The notes below the pieces were generated by a model. That model ran no database searches. It saw only the letters and a program-made list of their open reading frames with translations, and was not told the DNA's origin. Position numbers and translations under genes: made by a program. Below are positions 9,541 to 18,128 of a DNA stretch of 64,000 bases, piece after piece. The stretch is from Bog-473 sp963744225 (GTDB taxonomy: Bacteria; Actinomycetota; Acidimicrobiia; Acidimicrobiales; RAAP-2), in assembly GCA_963744225.1 (NCBI GenBank), contig CAVUSV010000004.1:1054001-1118000 (forward strand), read 5' to 3'. Positions within the stretch are counted from its first letter, which is position 1. Every line of letters starts with the position of its first letter.

Positions 9541-10305
9541 ATGGGAATGCTCGAGGGGAAGGTCGCGGCTGTCACGGGCGCATCGGCCGGCTCCGGGCTC
9601 GGCATCGTCAGGCGCTTCCTCGATGAGGGCGCCTCGGTGATCATGCTGGCGCGCAACGAAGAGCGGTTGAAGTCGGTTGCTGAGAGCCTGGGTCGGTCGG
9701 CGTTCCCCGTCGCAACCGACGTTGGTCAGCCGGATAGCGTGCGATGCGCTTTCGACGAGATCGCACGGCGTTTCGGCAAGCTGGACGTGCTGATCAACCA
9801 CGCCGCCGTCTACCGACCCTGTCCGGTTGAGCTCCTCAGCGACGGCGACATCGAACAGCAGATCGCCACCAACCTGATGGGCCCGGTGTACACATCGCGG
9901 GCGGCCATTCCACTCTTGCGGGCGGCGGGAGGTGGCGACATCGTCAACACCTCGAGCGAGTCCACCTTGCACCCGTTCCCGATGCTGTCGATGTACGTCG
10001 CCAGCAAGGCGGCTCTGGAGGCGTTCGGCGTGGTCCTCGCTCTGGAGGTGCGCGACGACGACATCAGAGTGACGACCGTCGTCCAGGGCACGGCCCAGGG
10101 GGCCGGGTTGGGATCCACCGATTGGGACTGGGACCCAGACCACGCGAAGGCGGCCTACGCACGCTGGACGGAGCTTGGCCTGATCAACCAGGCCATGGGC
10201 CGCTACGCAGGGCAGGAGGTCGAGGCGATCGGCGACGTCCACCTCTTCATCGTGACGCGGCCACGGACGCAGAAGATGGACACGGTGTACTGCCGCAGCT
10301 TCTGA
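9541..10305 (+). CDS. SDR family oxidoreductase
   Basis: 254-residue NAD(P)-dependent dehydrogenase. Motifs are TGASAGSGLGI, a variant INHAA in place of NNAG, S-S around 140, and YVASK (catalytic Tyr and Lys). It starts MGMLEGKVA, a typical SDR start, with GAGG upstream. The substrate is unknown. The P450 gene starts 65 bp downstream on the same strand, suggesting a shared oxidative pathway. Intact. Confidence 0.85.
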   Translation: MGMLEGKVAAVTGASAGSGLGIVRRFLDEGASVIMLARNEERLKSVAESLGRSAFPVATDVGQPDSVRCAFDEIARRFGKLDVLINHAAVYRPCPVELLSDGDIEQQIATNLMGPVYTSRAAIPLLRAAGGGDIVNTSSESTLHPFPMLSMYVASKAALEAFGVVLALEVRDDDIRVTTVVQGTAQGAGLGSTDWDWDPDHAKAAYARWTELGLINQAMGRYAGQEVEAIGDVHLFIVTRPRTQKMDTVYCRSF

Positions 10306-10370
10306 CCTGATCCACTTGGGCCAAACTGGAGGAGAGACATGAGCGGAAGCCTCGAAGGGAAGGGTGACGT

Positions 10371-11573
10371 ATGACGACATCGGCGAGCACCGACCTCTAC
10401 TACGACCCGTACGACTTCGACATCGACGCCGACCCGTACCCCGTCTGGAAGAGGATGAGGGACGAGGCGCCCCTTTATTACAACGACCGGCACGACTTCT
10501 ACGCCCTGAGCCGGTTCGAGGACGTCCGGCGCTGCCTGGCCGATTGGAAGACCTACATCTCGGGGAAGGGATCCGTTCTCGAGCTGATCAAGAGCGGGAT
10601 GGAGATCCCGCCGGGCTCGATCCTCTTCGAGGATCCCCCCGCCCACGACGAGCACCGTGGCCTGTTGAGCCGGGTGTTCACGCCCAAGGCGATGCTTGCC
10701 ATTGAACCCGAGGTCCGCCAATTCTGCGCCCGGACCTTGGACCCCCTGGTCGGCGCCGGACACTTCGACTTCATCCACGACCTGGCCGCCGAGATGCCGA
10801 TGCGCGTCATCGGCATGTTGCTCGGCATCCCCGAGGAGGACCAGGTCGCCATCCGGGACCGCCTCGACCAGTCCCTGCGCCTCGAAGAGGGGAGTGCACC
10901 TGTCCGGCAGGGGGATCTCGCGTCCGTGGGCGGCGAGGGGTTCGTCGAGTACATCGAGTGGCGGGCCGAGCATCCCTCGGACGACCTGATGACGAAGCTG
11001 CTCACCGCGGAGTTCGTGGACACGACCGGCACCACTCGAACTCTCACCCGACAAGAGGTCCTCGGCTACGTCGGCCTCCTCGCCGGCGCGGGCAACGAGA
11101 CGACGACGCGGCTCATCGGCTGGGCGGGAAAGCTCCTCGCCGAGCACCCGGAGCAGCGCCAAGAGTTGGCCGAGGACCCGAGCCTGATTCCCGGGGCCAT
11201 CGACGAACTCCTGCGCTTCGAGTCGCCGTCACCGGTCCAGGCGAGATTTGTCACCGCGGACGCGGAGCACTATGGCCAGACCGTGCCGGCGGGGAGTGTG
11301 CTGTTGCTCATGAACGGCGCCGGCAACCGGGACGAGCGCAAGTTTGCCGACCCGGACCGCTTCGACATTCACCGGACGGTGGAGCAGCATCTCGCCTTCG
11401 GCTACGGCATCCACTTCTGCCTGGGAAGCCACCTCGCCCGACTCGAGGGCCGCATTGCCCTGGAGGAGGTCCTGATGCGCTTCCCCACCTGGGAGGTCGA
11501 CTGGGACCACGCGGTCCAGGCACACACCTCGACGGTGCGGGGGTGGGAGAGCCTGCCGGTCAGCGTGCCCTGA
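10371..11573 (+). CDS. Cytochrome P450
   Basis: 400-residue soluble bacterial P450 (monooxygenase). It has the I-helix AGAGNETTTR near 240, a K-helix ExxR in DELLRFESPSP, and the heme-thiolate loop FGYGIHFCLG with the cysteine near residue 350. There is no membrane anchor. It needs ferredoxin partners, which are not visible nearby. A second P450 at 31575-32778 shares the same N-terminal layout (WKR-RDEAPLYYN). The neighbouring SDR and PPOX genes suggest a catabolic or tailoring pathway. Intact. Confidence 0.93.
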   Translation: MTTSASTDLYYDPYDFDIDADPYPVWKRMRDEAPLYYNDRHDFYALSRFEDVRRCLADWKTYISGKGSVLELIKSGMEIPPGSILFEDPPAHDEHRGLLSRVFTPKAMLAIEPEVRQFCARTLDPLVGAGHFDFIHDLAAEMPMRVIGMLLGIPEEDQVAIRDRLDQSLRLEEGSAPVRQGDLASVGGEGFVEYIEWRAEHPSDDLMTKLLTAEFVDTTGTTRTLTRQEVLGYVGLLAGAGNETTTRLIGWAGKLLAEHPEQRQELAEDPSLIPGAIDELLRFESPSPVQARFVTADAEHYGQTVPAGSVLLLMNGAGNRDERKFADPDRFDIHRTVEQHLAFGYGIHFCLGSHLARLEGRIALEEVLMRFPTWEVDWDHAVQAHTSTVRGWESLPVSVP

Positions 11574-11598
11574 CGCGTCTGCCGGAGTAGTCAGACGA

Positions 11599-12033
11599 GT
11601 GCGGCTCTCCACGGACGACTGCTGGCGTTACCTACGGGCGGCTGACCACGGGATTTTGTGCACGTCGAACCCCCAGCGACGAATTGACGCCGTACCGGTC
11701 TGCTTCGCCATCGTCTTGGAGCTCATCGCCACCCCTGTCGACCGTGTGAAGCCGAAAGTGACAACCGAACTCGGGCGCCTGCGCAACCTCGATCACGACG
11801 CCACCGCGACCCTGCTCTGCGAGCACTGGAATCGGGACGACTGGTCTCAACTGTGGTGGGTGCGGGCGCACCTGGTGCGGCGTCCCAACAACGACGTGAG
11901 CGCCCAGCGGCGCGAGGAGTGCGAGCGTGGGCTCCGTGAGAAGTACCCGCAATACCGGGAGACGGAGTTCGCCGAGGTGGTGTACCTCGACGTGAAGTCC
12001 CTTGTCGGCTGGTCCGCCGCCGAGCCGGCATAA
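11599..12033 (+). CDS. PPOX-class F420-dependent oxidoreductase (TIGR03668-like)
   Basis: 144-residue split-barrel protein of the pyridoxamine-oxidase/FDOR fold. Motifs are DHGILCTSNPQRRIDAVPVCF, KPKVTTELGRLRNLDHDATATLL, and WSQLWWVRAHL. Family members bind F420 or flavin. The reaction here is unknown. It starts with GTG 25 bp after the P450 stop, so probably one operon, and it converges on the acyl-CoA synthetase gene 31 bp downstream. Confidence 0.78.
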   Translation: MRLSTDDCWRYLRAADHGILCTSNPQRRIDAVPVCFAIVLELIATPVDRVKPKVTTELGRLRNLDHDATATLLCEHWNRDDWSQLWWVRAHLVRRPNNDVSAQRREECERGLREKYPQYRETEFAEVVYLDVKSLVGWSAAEPA

Positions 12034-12064
12034 ACCAACGCCCGCGGACCGGTGCGCTGTTCCG

Positions 12065-13588
12065 CTAGGAGTTCCCGCCCGACGCCCTTGTCAGCTCGTC
12101 CCGAAGTACGCGCCGCAAGAGTTTGCCCGTCGGCGAATACGGGAGCTCGTCGCGGAAGTCGACCACCACTGGTGTCTTGGTCGAGCGCAACCGCTCCCGC
12201 ACCCAGCCCTGCAGCTCTTTTTCGTCGACGTCGACGCCGACGTCGGCGTCGGGGCGGGGCCGTCGCACGACCACGGCCGCCACCGCCTCGCCCCACTCAG
12301 CGTCGGGAATGCCGATCACCGCGGCCTCGGCCACGGCCGGGTGCGCCATCAGGACCTCCTCGACCTCCCCCGGCGAGATGTTCTCGGCGCCCCGTACGAT
12401 CACGTCGTCCAACCGCCCGTCGATGTACAAGAAGCCGTGTGTGTCGAACCATCCCGCGTCCCGCGTGCGGAACCACCCGTCCTCGGTCAGGACGCTGTTG
12501 CCGACGTACTCGCCGGCCACCTGCTCGCCCCGCACCCAGATCTCGCCCTTCTCGCCGTCCGGAAGCGCCACCTCGTCAAGACCACGTACCTCGACCTCGA
12601 GGGACGGGAGGGGACGCCCCACCGACCCGAGTCGCGCCCGAACCACCGGGTCCGAACTGGCGTAGGCCTCCCGGTGGTCGTCGGGGGTCAGCATGGCGAT
12701 CGTCGACGACGTCTCTGTCAGCCCGTACGCGTTGACGAGGTCGACATGGGGCAGGTCACGCAACGTCCGCTCCACCAACTCCAACGGCATGCGCCCGCCG
12801 CCGTAGGAAAGGTGGCGCAACGCGGGGGGCTCGACTCCGGCCGACTCTACCGCCGCCAAGATCCGTCCCAGCATCGTCGGCACCACCATGGCGTGCGTCA
12901 CCTTCTCGTCAGCGGCCAGGCGCACCCACGCGTCGGCGTCGAACGACGGCAGGTAGATGATGCGCCGCCCGGCGTACATCGAGCTCAACACGGCCGCGAT
13001 CCCGGCGATGTGGTACGGCGGCACGCAGATCAGCTGGGCCTCGTCGGGCGCGCACCCCATGAACTCGACGCTCGAGATGATGTACGACACAAGATGCCGG
13101 TGCCGCAGTACCGCGGCCTTCGGCTCCGACGTGGTCCCGCTGGTGAAGAGCAGCACACCGATTTCCTCGGGGTCGACGAAGGGATGTTCCCCCGTCACGG
13201 CCTCGGCGATGGCGGCGGCGAACTCGGCCTTCGTCACGACGTGCTCGGCCCCGCACCCACGCAGGCGGTCGACCTCGTCGTCGTCGGCGATCATCAAGCC
13301 GCCGGCCACCCGCCCGAGGATCCCAGCCAGCTGCTCGTCGGGGGCCCGGTAATTGATCGGGGCAAACGGCACCCCCGCCAGCGAGGCGCCGAACAAGGCG
13401 ACGGGCAACACGTCGGAGTTGAGTCCGAAATAACCGACGACGTCGGCTCCACTCTTCTCGAAGTAGACCGCGGCCCGCCTCGCCCGCTCCAAGAGCTCCG
13501 CCGTGGAGATGCCGCCGTCGTGGGAGCCGAGGACGATGCGGTCCGGGTCGCCCTCGGCCGCCATCTCGAGCAGCATGGCGATGTTCAC
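12065..13588 (-). CDS. Acyl-CoA synthetase (AMP-forming)
   Basis: 507-residue ANL-superfamily ligase that activates a carboxylate to acyl-AMP, then acyl-CoA. Motifs are LLFTSGTTSEPKAAV (149-160, P-loop), YGLTET (288-293), YIDGRLDDVIVRGAENISPG (hinge and A8) and PYSPTGKLLRR (catalytic Lys) at the C terminus. I chose the GTG at 13588, giving VNIAMLLEM, because GGAGG lies upstream; the longer open frame adds basic non-family residues. A 103-residue gene lies 25 bp upstream on the same strand. The substrate is probably a fatty or aromatic acid. Confidence 0.9.
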   Translation of the reverse strand: MNIAMLLEMAAEGDPDRIVLGSHDGGISTAELLERARRAAVYFEKSGADVVGYFGLNSDVLPVALFGASLAGVPFAPINYRAPDEQLAGILGRVAGGLMIADDDEVDRLRGCGAEHVVTKAEFAAAIAEAVTGEHPFVDPEEIGVLLFTSGTTSEPKAAVLRHRHLVSYIISSVEFMGCAPDEAQLICVPPYHIAGIAAVLSSMYAGRRIIYLPSFDADAWVRLAADEKVTHAMVVPTMLGRILAAVESAGVEPPALRHLSYGGGRMPLELVERTLRDLPHVDLVNAYGLTETSSTIAMLTPDDHREAYASSDPVVRARLGSVGRPLPSLEVEVRGLDEVALPDGEKGEIWVRGEQVAGEYVGNSVLTEDGWFRTRDAGWFDTHGFLYIDGRLDDVIVRGAENISPGEVEEVLMAHPAVAEAAVIGIPDAEWGEAVAAVVVRRPRPDADVGVDVDEKELQGWVRERLRSTKTPVVVDFRDELPYSPTGKLLRRVLRDELTRASGGNS

Positions 13589-13613
13589 GGGCGGTGACCT
13601 CCGGTGCCGGCGA

Positions 13614-13925
13614 TCAGTCCGAGGCGGGCAGGGGCTTGGCGCCCTTGACGACCAACGGGGTCTCGCCCACCGAGAGCGAGCCCTCGCCCGCCTTGGTGCA
13701 GAGGACCTCGAGGCCGAGCTCGTCGTCGCTGTAGCGCTTGCCCAGCTGGGTGCCCTGGTCGAACCCCGGCTCGATGCTCGCCGGCGCCCCCTCGGCGTCG
13801 ATCGGCAGCATCGCATGCCCGCCGCAGCGCAGGTCCACGGTCTCGGCGGGCGCCTTGACGACGACGACCTCGCAGGCGTCGGTTGCGCTGCGCAGCCTCG
13901 TCCCTGCCTTCAGTTGGATCCCCAC
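13614..13925 (-). CDS. Conserved-looking small hypothetical protein
   Basis: 103 residues, compact, no membrane segment. It has two isolated cysteines (DLRCGGHAML and EVLCTKAGEGSL) and a C terminus ending VKGAKPLPASD. I do not recognise the family. The cysteines are too far apart to claim a metal site. It is 25 bp upstream of the acyl-CoA synthetase on the same strand, so it is likely cotranscribed with it. Confidence 0.6.
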   Translation of the reverse strand: MGIQLKAGTRLRSATDACEVVVVKAPAETVDLRCGGHAMLPIDAEGAPASIEPGFDQGTQLGKRYSDDELGLEVLCTKAGEGSLSVGETPLVVKGAKPLPASD

Positions 13926-14118
13926 CGCACGTCCTTCCTCTCACGCGTCCCTCTCGAACAGGGAATTCAGAACACTATTCTGCCGCCGACGCTGCTCCGC
14001 CCACGCCCCGGCGGCGGGCCTCCTTTCTACTGCGTGACCTTGGACCTCCGCACAATGGGGCCGTCGATCGGTGCGAAACTTGGCGGCGGGGATCCCACGT
14101 GGATCGGGAGGGAAGCGG

Positions 14119-14601
14119 ATGGACGACGGCCCAGGGTGGCGGCCCGACCCAGAGGGCTCGGATCAGGAGCGCTACTGGAACGGGTCCGGCTGGACCGACC
14201 GGGTGCGCCCGGCCGGAAGGGGGCGGTCGTCCCTCCATCTGCCCGAACACGTCCCCGAGCTCCAACGGGCCCTCGCCGCTGCGGCCGTCGACATCGATTC
14301 AGTGGAGGACCGGCTCGCCACGTTGTTCGAGCGCGCAGAGACGGACGGCAAGACGGAAGTTACGACAGGCTCAGGCCCATCTCTCGGAACTCCGACCTCC
14401 GAGGTCGACCTTGTCGACGAGCTCATCGAGGTTTTAGCCGGCCAGAAGGCCGGTGCGGAAGATCTGGAGGAGGATCCCATCCACGAGGAGTTCGCCGACG
14501 GATCGTTCGCCGAGCTCGACGCCGCGCTGGCCTCTGAGACGGCCGACGAGTCCGAGGAGCCGGCAAAGGTCAAGCGGGGGTTCCTGCGCCGCCGCGGGTA
14601 G
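14119..14601 (+). CDS. DUF2510 domain protein
   Basis: 160 residues. The N terminus has the short DUF2510 motif GWRPDPEGSDQERYWNGSGWT (read as W-P-DP ... RYW-G--WT). An acidic helical region follows (two stretches rich in E and D) and a basic tail, KRGFLRRRG. I chose the ATG at 14119 because GGGAGGGAAG precedes it and the DUF2510 motif begins six residues in. DUF2510 occurs widely at actinobacterial protein termini; the function is unknown. It converges on the LLM oxidoreductase. Confidence 0.7.
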   Translation: MDDGPGWRPDPEGSDQERYWNGSGWTDRVRPAGRGRSSLHLPEHVPELQRALAAAAVDIDSVEDRLATLFERAETDGKTEVTTGSGPSLGTPTSEVDLVDELIEVLAGQKAGAEDLEEDPIHEEFADGSFAELDAALASETADESEEPAKVKRGFLRRRG

Positions 14602-14610
14602 AGGGCGCGA

Positions 14611-15660
14611 TCAGGCGGTGGAGTTGGACAGGGCGACGACGCGACGGGCCAGGTCCCCCCAGCGCCCGAAGGCGTCGGGGTCCGCGACGACGTCGGACCC
14701 GGTGAAGTAGCTGACGATGCGGGTCGCGATCCCGTCGTACTTGTCCACGACGATGTCGGCGATGTCGCCCCACGTGCCCTCCGTGATGAAGTGCTTGAGC
14801 AGGTCGTCGTCGATGATGGCCGCCATACCGGGGAGGTCGCCGGCCCGTTGGCGTTCACGGATCCGCTCGGTCGTGCCTTCCCGGTCGAGCTGCTCGAAGA
14901 TGAACGCGTAGTTGGGTGTCGACCCGTAGAAGGCCACCTGGATGCGAGCCCGCTCGCGCCAACTGCGGCGCTCGACCTCCGTGTTGCCCACCACGAGGAA
15001 GGCCGGGACGATGACCTCGAGGTCCTCCAGTTGGCGCCCCGATCGGGTTGCGCCCATCTCCAGGTTGGGCAGCACCGTCTCTCCCAGGTAGGTCGGTGTG
15101 TTCAGCGGGTGGATGTGCACGCCGTCGGCCTCTTCGGCCGCCATGCGGAGCATCCAGGGATTGACCGCGGCGATGTCGACGGGCGGGTTGGGGGCGTCGA
15201 TGGGACCGGGCGCCCAGGTGGGCGGCAACAGCGAGAGGTTGTAGTAGTCGCCCTCCACGGCGAGCGGCGCCCCCAGACGGAACGACTCGAAGATGGCCTT
15301 GACCGCGATGACGTACTCACGCAGGCGCGGACCGGGGTGATCGAACTCCGAGCCGTAGCGGCGCTCGATGTGGGCTCGCACCTGCGCGCCGAGACCGAGG
15401 CGGAAGCGGCCGCCGCTTGCCTCGGCCAGCTCCCACGCGGTGGCCGCGGTCACCATGGGGCTGCGAGGAAAGGCCACGGCAATGCCGGTCATGACGTCGA
15501 TGTCGGCGGCAACCACCAGCGCGCCGCAGGTCAGGTACGCCGTGCGCCCCGCCTCCGTCACGACGAGGCCCGAGAGTCCGGCGTCCGCGGCCCGTCGCCC
15601 GAGATCGGCCGCTTGGCGCAGGGGCTGCGCCGGCAGCATGGCGTCGAACTTCAAGGGCAC
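14611..15660 (-). CDS. LLM-class F420-dependent oxidoreductase (TIGR03617-like)
   Basis: 349-residue TIM-barrel flavin/F420 enzyme of the luciferase-like superfamily. Markers are GLSGLVVTEAGRTAYLTCGA, GIAVAFPRSPMVTAATAWEL, GGRFRLGLGAQVRAHIERRYG and DIAAVNPWMLRMAAEEADG. The start is the GTG at 15660 (VPLKFDAMLPAQPL), 13 bp after the upstream PhyH stop. It is the last gene of a four-gene operon, LmbE, PhyH, PhyH, LLM. Such enzymes do two-electron redox on polyketide, lipid or xenobiotic carbons. Intact. Confidence 0.87.
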   Translation of the reverse strand: MPLKFDAMLPAQPLRQAADLGRRAADAGLSGLVVTEAGRTAYLTCGALVVAADIDVMTGIAVAFPRSPMVTAATAWELAEASGGRFRLGLGAQVRAHIERRYGSEFDHPGPRLREYVIAVKAIFESFRLGAPLAVEGDYYNLSLLPPTWAPGPIDAPNPPVDIAAVNPWMLRMAAEEADGVHIHPLNTPTYLGETVLPNLEMGATRSGRQLEDLEVIVPAFLVVGNTEVERRSWRERARIQVAFYGSTPNYAFIFEQLDREGTTERIRERQRAGDLPGMAAIIDDDLLKHFITEGTWGDIADIVVDKYDGIATRIVSYFTGSDVVADPDAFGRWGDLARRVVALSNSTA

Positions 15661-15673
15661 GGGCTCGGGGTCC

Positions 15674-16468
15674 TCAGGCGGCGTGTGGCGCCATCGGACG
15701 CCCGTCGCGCCGCGCCGGAACCCAGTCGTTGATGGAGGGGTAGTACTCCTCCGTGTGGTCGACCGTCCCCGCTGCCGCATAGTGGTACACCATGGCGGCG
15801 CGGATGCCGTCGGAGTCGTTGTCCGTCGAGCAGTGCATCAAGTGGCTGTCGAAGACCAGGAGGTCGCCCGGATCCATGAGCACCGGCTCCGACTTCGTCA
15901 TGTCGTGGTCGACGATCTCGAAGTAGCCGTGGTTGGCTCCTGTTCGGCGATCCGGGACGTGGGTGTGCACCGGCTCGGTCTGTGACCCCGGCAGCACGTG
16001 CAGGCAACCGTTGACCAGGGTCGCCTCGGTGACAGCCAGCCACACGCCGACGACCGGGCGGGCCGGCTCGAAGGGGAAGTAGAGGGAGTCCTGGTGCCAC
16101 GGCTGCCCCCAGGCACCCGCCGTCTTGAAGATGAACTGGGACAAGAAGACGTCAATATCGGGTGCGATGAGCTCCGAGACCGGGTCGACCACTGCGGCCG
16201 AGTGCGCGAAGTCGGCGAAGACGGCATCCCGGTGCAGCTTGAAGATCTTGGAGACGCCGTCCTCGGGATTGGCCACCTCCATGGCCGCCTTGTTGTTCTC
16301 GGGCGCCACCTTGACCTTGAGCGCGGCAGCGAGGTCGGGCTCCCGCACCACTCGGGTCACCCGGGCCAGCATGGCCTGGCACGTCTCGAGCGTGGCGAAG
16401 CCGGGGATTCGGAAGAATCCCTGGTCTGTCCATGCGGCGCGCTGCTCGTCGGTCAGCACGCCGCTCAC
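15674..16468 (-). CDS. Phytanoyl-CoA dioxygenase family protein (PhyH), copy 2
   Basis: 264-residue Fe(II)/2-oxoglutarate dioxygenase. The iron ligands are HQD (125-127) in WHQDSLYFP and His212 in HLMHCSTDN; Arg223 in GIRAAMVYHY likely binds 2-oxoglutarate. The GTG start overlaps the upstream PhyH stop (GTGA), so translation is coupled. The substrate is unknown; PhyH-family enzymes hydroxylate acyl-CoAs or tailor natural products. It sits between the first PhyH and the LLM oxidoreductase. Confidence 0.88.
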   Translation of the reverse strand: MSGVLTDEQRAAWTDQGFFRIPGFATLETCQAMLARVTRVVREPDLAAALKVKVAPENNKAAMEVANPEDGVSKIFKLHRDAVFADFAHSAAVVDPVSELIAPDIDVFLSQFIFKTAGAWGQPWHQDSLYFPFEPARPVVGVWLAVTEATLVNGCLHVLPGSQTEPVHTHVPDRRTGANHGYFEIVDHDMTKSEPVLMDPGDLLVFDSHLMHCSTDNDSDGIRAAMVYHYAAAGTVDHTEEYYPSINDWVPARRDGRPMAPHAA

Positions 16469-17295
16469 CCGATCGGCTGTGCGGGCGGTGGGGGGACGTC
16501 GCCGTCGGGTCGCGGCCAGGCCAGCGGCGTGACGTCGCTGGCGATGACCGCGCCCATCGCGATGCCCGCCCGTTCGACCGACGGGTGCGGAAAGAGCCCC
16601 TCGCCCCGGGTGGACCCGTCGGCGAAGTAGATGGCGGTGTGCACCCGACGGACGGTACCGGTCGTGTTGGGTTTGGCCAAGTGGAACGTGAGGCCGTGGT
16701 GGAACGCGACGGATCCGGGCGGCACCTCGACGAACACGGGGGTCGTCCCCGCGAGCTCGCGACGGGCCAACGGGTCCTCACGGTTGCTTCCGGTGAAGAT
16801 GTCGACGAATGCGCGCACGCCGAGACGGTGGCTCCCTGGTAGGTAGCCCATGGCGCCACTCTCCAGTGTCGATCCGTCGAGCGGGATCCAGGCGGTGACG
16901 GTGTCGGTCTCGACGATGGGCCAGTAGGGCTGATCCTGGTGCGGGTCGGTCTCGCGCCCGCCCGCCTCCTTGTAGAGCGCCTGGTCGTGCCAGATGCGGA
17001 CCGCATCGACTCCGAGGAGCCTCGCCGCGGTCCCTGCGATAAGCGGGTGGAAGGTCAGCGGCCGCACATCGGCGCAGTCCTCCCAGAGGTTCTGGCACTG
17101 GATGAAGCTCTGCTCGTAACGCGACTTCTCTTCGAGGGTCCGGTTGTCGTACCGGCTGCGCTTGGCGACGCCCTCGTCGACGGCCGCCCCGAAGCGCACC
17201 AGCTCGTCGGCGCTCAGCAGGTCCGGCACCACGACGAAGCCGGCGCGGCGGAAGTCCTCGACCAGCTGAGGCGTGAGCGTGGCGATCACCGTCAC
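16465..17295 (-). CDS. Phytanoyl-CoA dioxygenase family protein (PhyH), copy 1
   Basis: 276-residue Fe(II)/2-oxoglutarate dioxygenase. HQD is at 119-121 in TDPHQDQPYWP, the distal His is in FHHGLTFHLAKPN, and RRVHTAIYF supplies the 2-oxoglutarate arginine. GTG at 17295 overlaps the LmbE stop (GTGA). It differs clearly from the downstream PhyH, so the two probably act on different positions or substrates rather than being a recent duplication. Confidence 0.88.
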   Translation of the reverse strand: MTVIATLTPQLVEDFRRAGFVVVPDLLSADELVRFGAAVDEGVAKRSRYDNRTLEEKSRYEQSFIQCQNLWEDCADVRPLTFHPLIAGTAARLLGVDAVRIWHDQALYKEAGGRETDPHQDQPYWPIVETDTVTAWIPLDGSTLESGAMGYLPGSHRLGVRAFVDIFTGSNREDPLARRELAGTTPVFVEVPPGSVAFHHGLTFHLAKPNTTGTVRRVHTAIYFADGSTRGEGLFPHPSVERAGIAMGAVIASDVTPLAWPRPDGDVPPPPAQPIG

Positions 17296-18098
17296 TGCGC
17301 CGGCTCCTGGCGCACTTCGCGGATGTAGCCCACAAGCTCGTGCGCGCTGGGCGAGTCGAGCCACGGCGTCAGGTCGATGGGGCAGACCATCGTCGGGGTG
17401 CCGTCGTCGAGCTGATGAGGCTCGGACGCCATGAACCGCCCGTCGATGAGGCGAACCTCGGTCAGCACCTCCGCGAAGGGGTCGGTGCTGGCCGCAGCGG
17501 AGCCGAACCCGAAGACGCGTTCGGAGCCGAGCACGGCGTTCGCAACGGCCCGGCCCGTGAGATAGGGCCGGTAGTCGTTGCGCTCGAGCTCCCCGGCGTA
17601 GGCGTCGAGGACGTTGAGCGCTCTGTCGAGCTCCTTCTTGGGGAACGCGTAGAAGACGTTCGGGGCAGGGAGGTCCCCCCACACGCCCCACATCCACCAG
17701 CGCACGGTCGGTGGAAGGACGGCCAGGGCGCGTTGGACGCCGCGGCCGACGCTTTCGTGGCCGTGGTGCACGTCGTGGGGTGAGGGGGAGGCCACGATGG
17801 AAGCGTCGTGATCCTTCACGATGACCGGGAGTTCGGTGGCAACGCGCCGCGTGGCCGCAGCGAGGTCCGCATCGAGGTCGAGGTTCAGCGGCGGGTCCAA
17901 GAAGACAGGGACGAAGCCGGCTCGGCGTGCTGCTTCCTCCGCCTCGGCGCGGCGGCGCCCCCATTGACCGTCGAAGCCGAGGCTGGCGATGACGCTGACG
18001 ACGGTCCACCCCCGGTCCCGCAGATGGAGGAGCGCCGCAGGACAGCCAACCGCCTCGTCGTCGGGGTGTGGGGCGACGTGGACGACGGTGGGGGCCAC
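17292..18098 (-). CDS. PIG-L / LmbE-family N-acetyl deacetylase
   Basis: 268-residue zinc hydrolase. The zinc-site motif HPDDE is at 11-15 (VAPHPDDEAVGC), with the partner histidine motif SPHDVHHGHESVG near residue 112. The family removes N-acetyl groups from sugar conjugates (mycothiol, glycopeptides, PIG-L lipids). It is the first gene of the operon with two PhyH enzymes and an LLM oxidoreductase, all coupled or within 13 bp. This suggests a tailoring or degradation pathway for an N-acetylated or long-chain compound. Intact. Confidence 0.87.
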   Translation of the reverse strand: MAPTVVHVAPHPDDEAVGCPAALLHLRDRGWTVVSVIASLGFDGQWGRRRAEAEEAARRAGFVPVFLDPPLNLDLDADLAAATRRVATELPVIVKDHDASIVASPSPHDVHHGHESVGRGVQRALAVLPPTVRWWMWGVWGDLPAPNVFYAFPKKELDRALNVLDAYAGELERNDYRPYLTGRAVANAVLGSERVFGFGSAAASTDPFAEVLTEVRLIDGRFMASEPHQLDDGTPTMVCPIDLTPWLDSPSAHELVGYIREVRQEPAQ

Positions 18099-18128
18099 AT
18101 CGATGGAGGTTAGGCGCCAAGTGGCACG

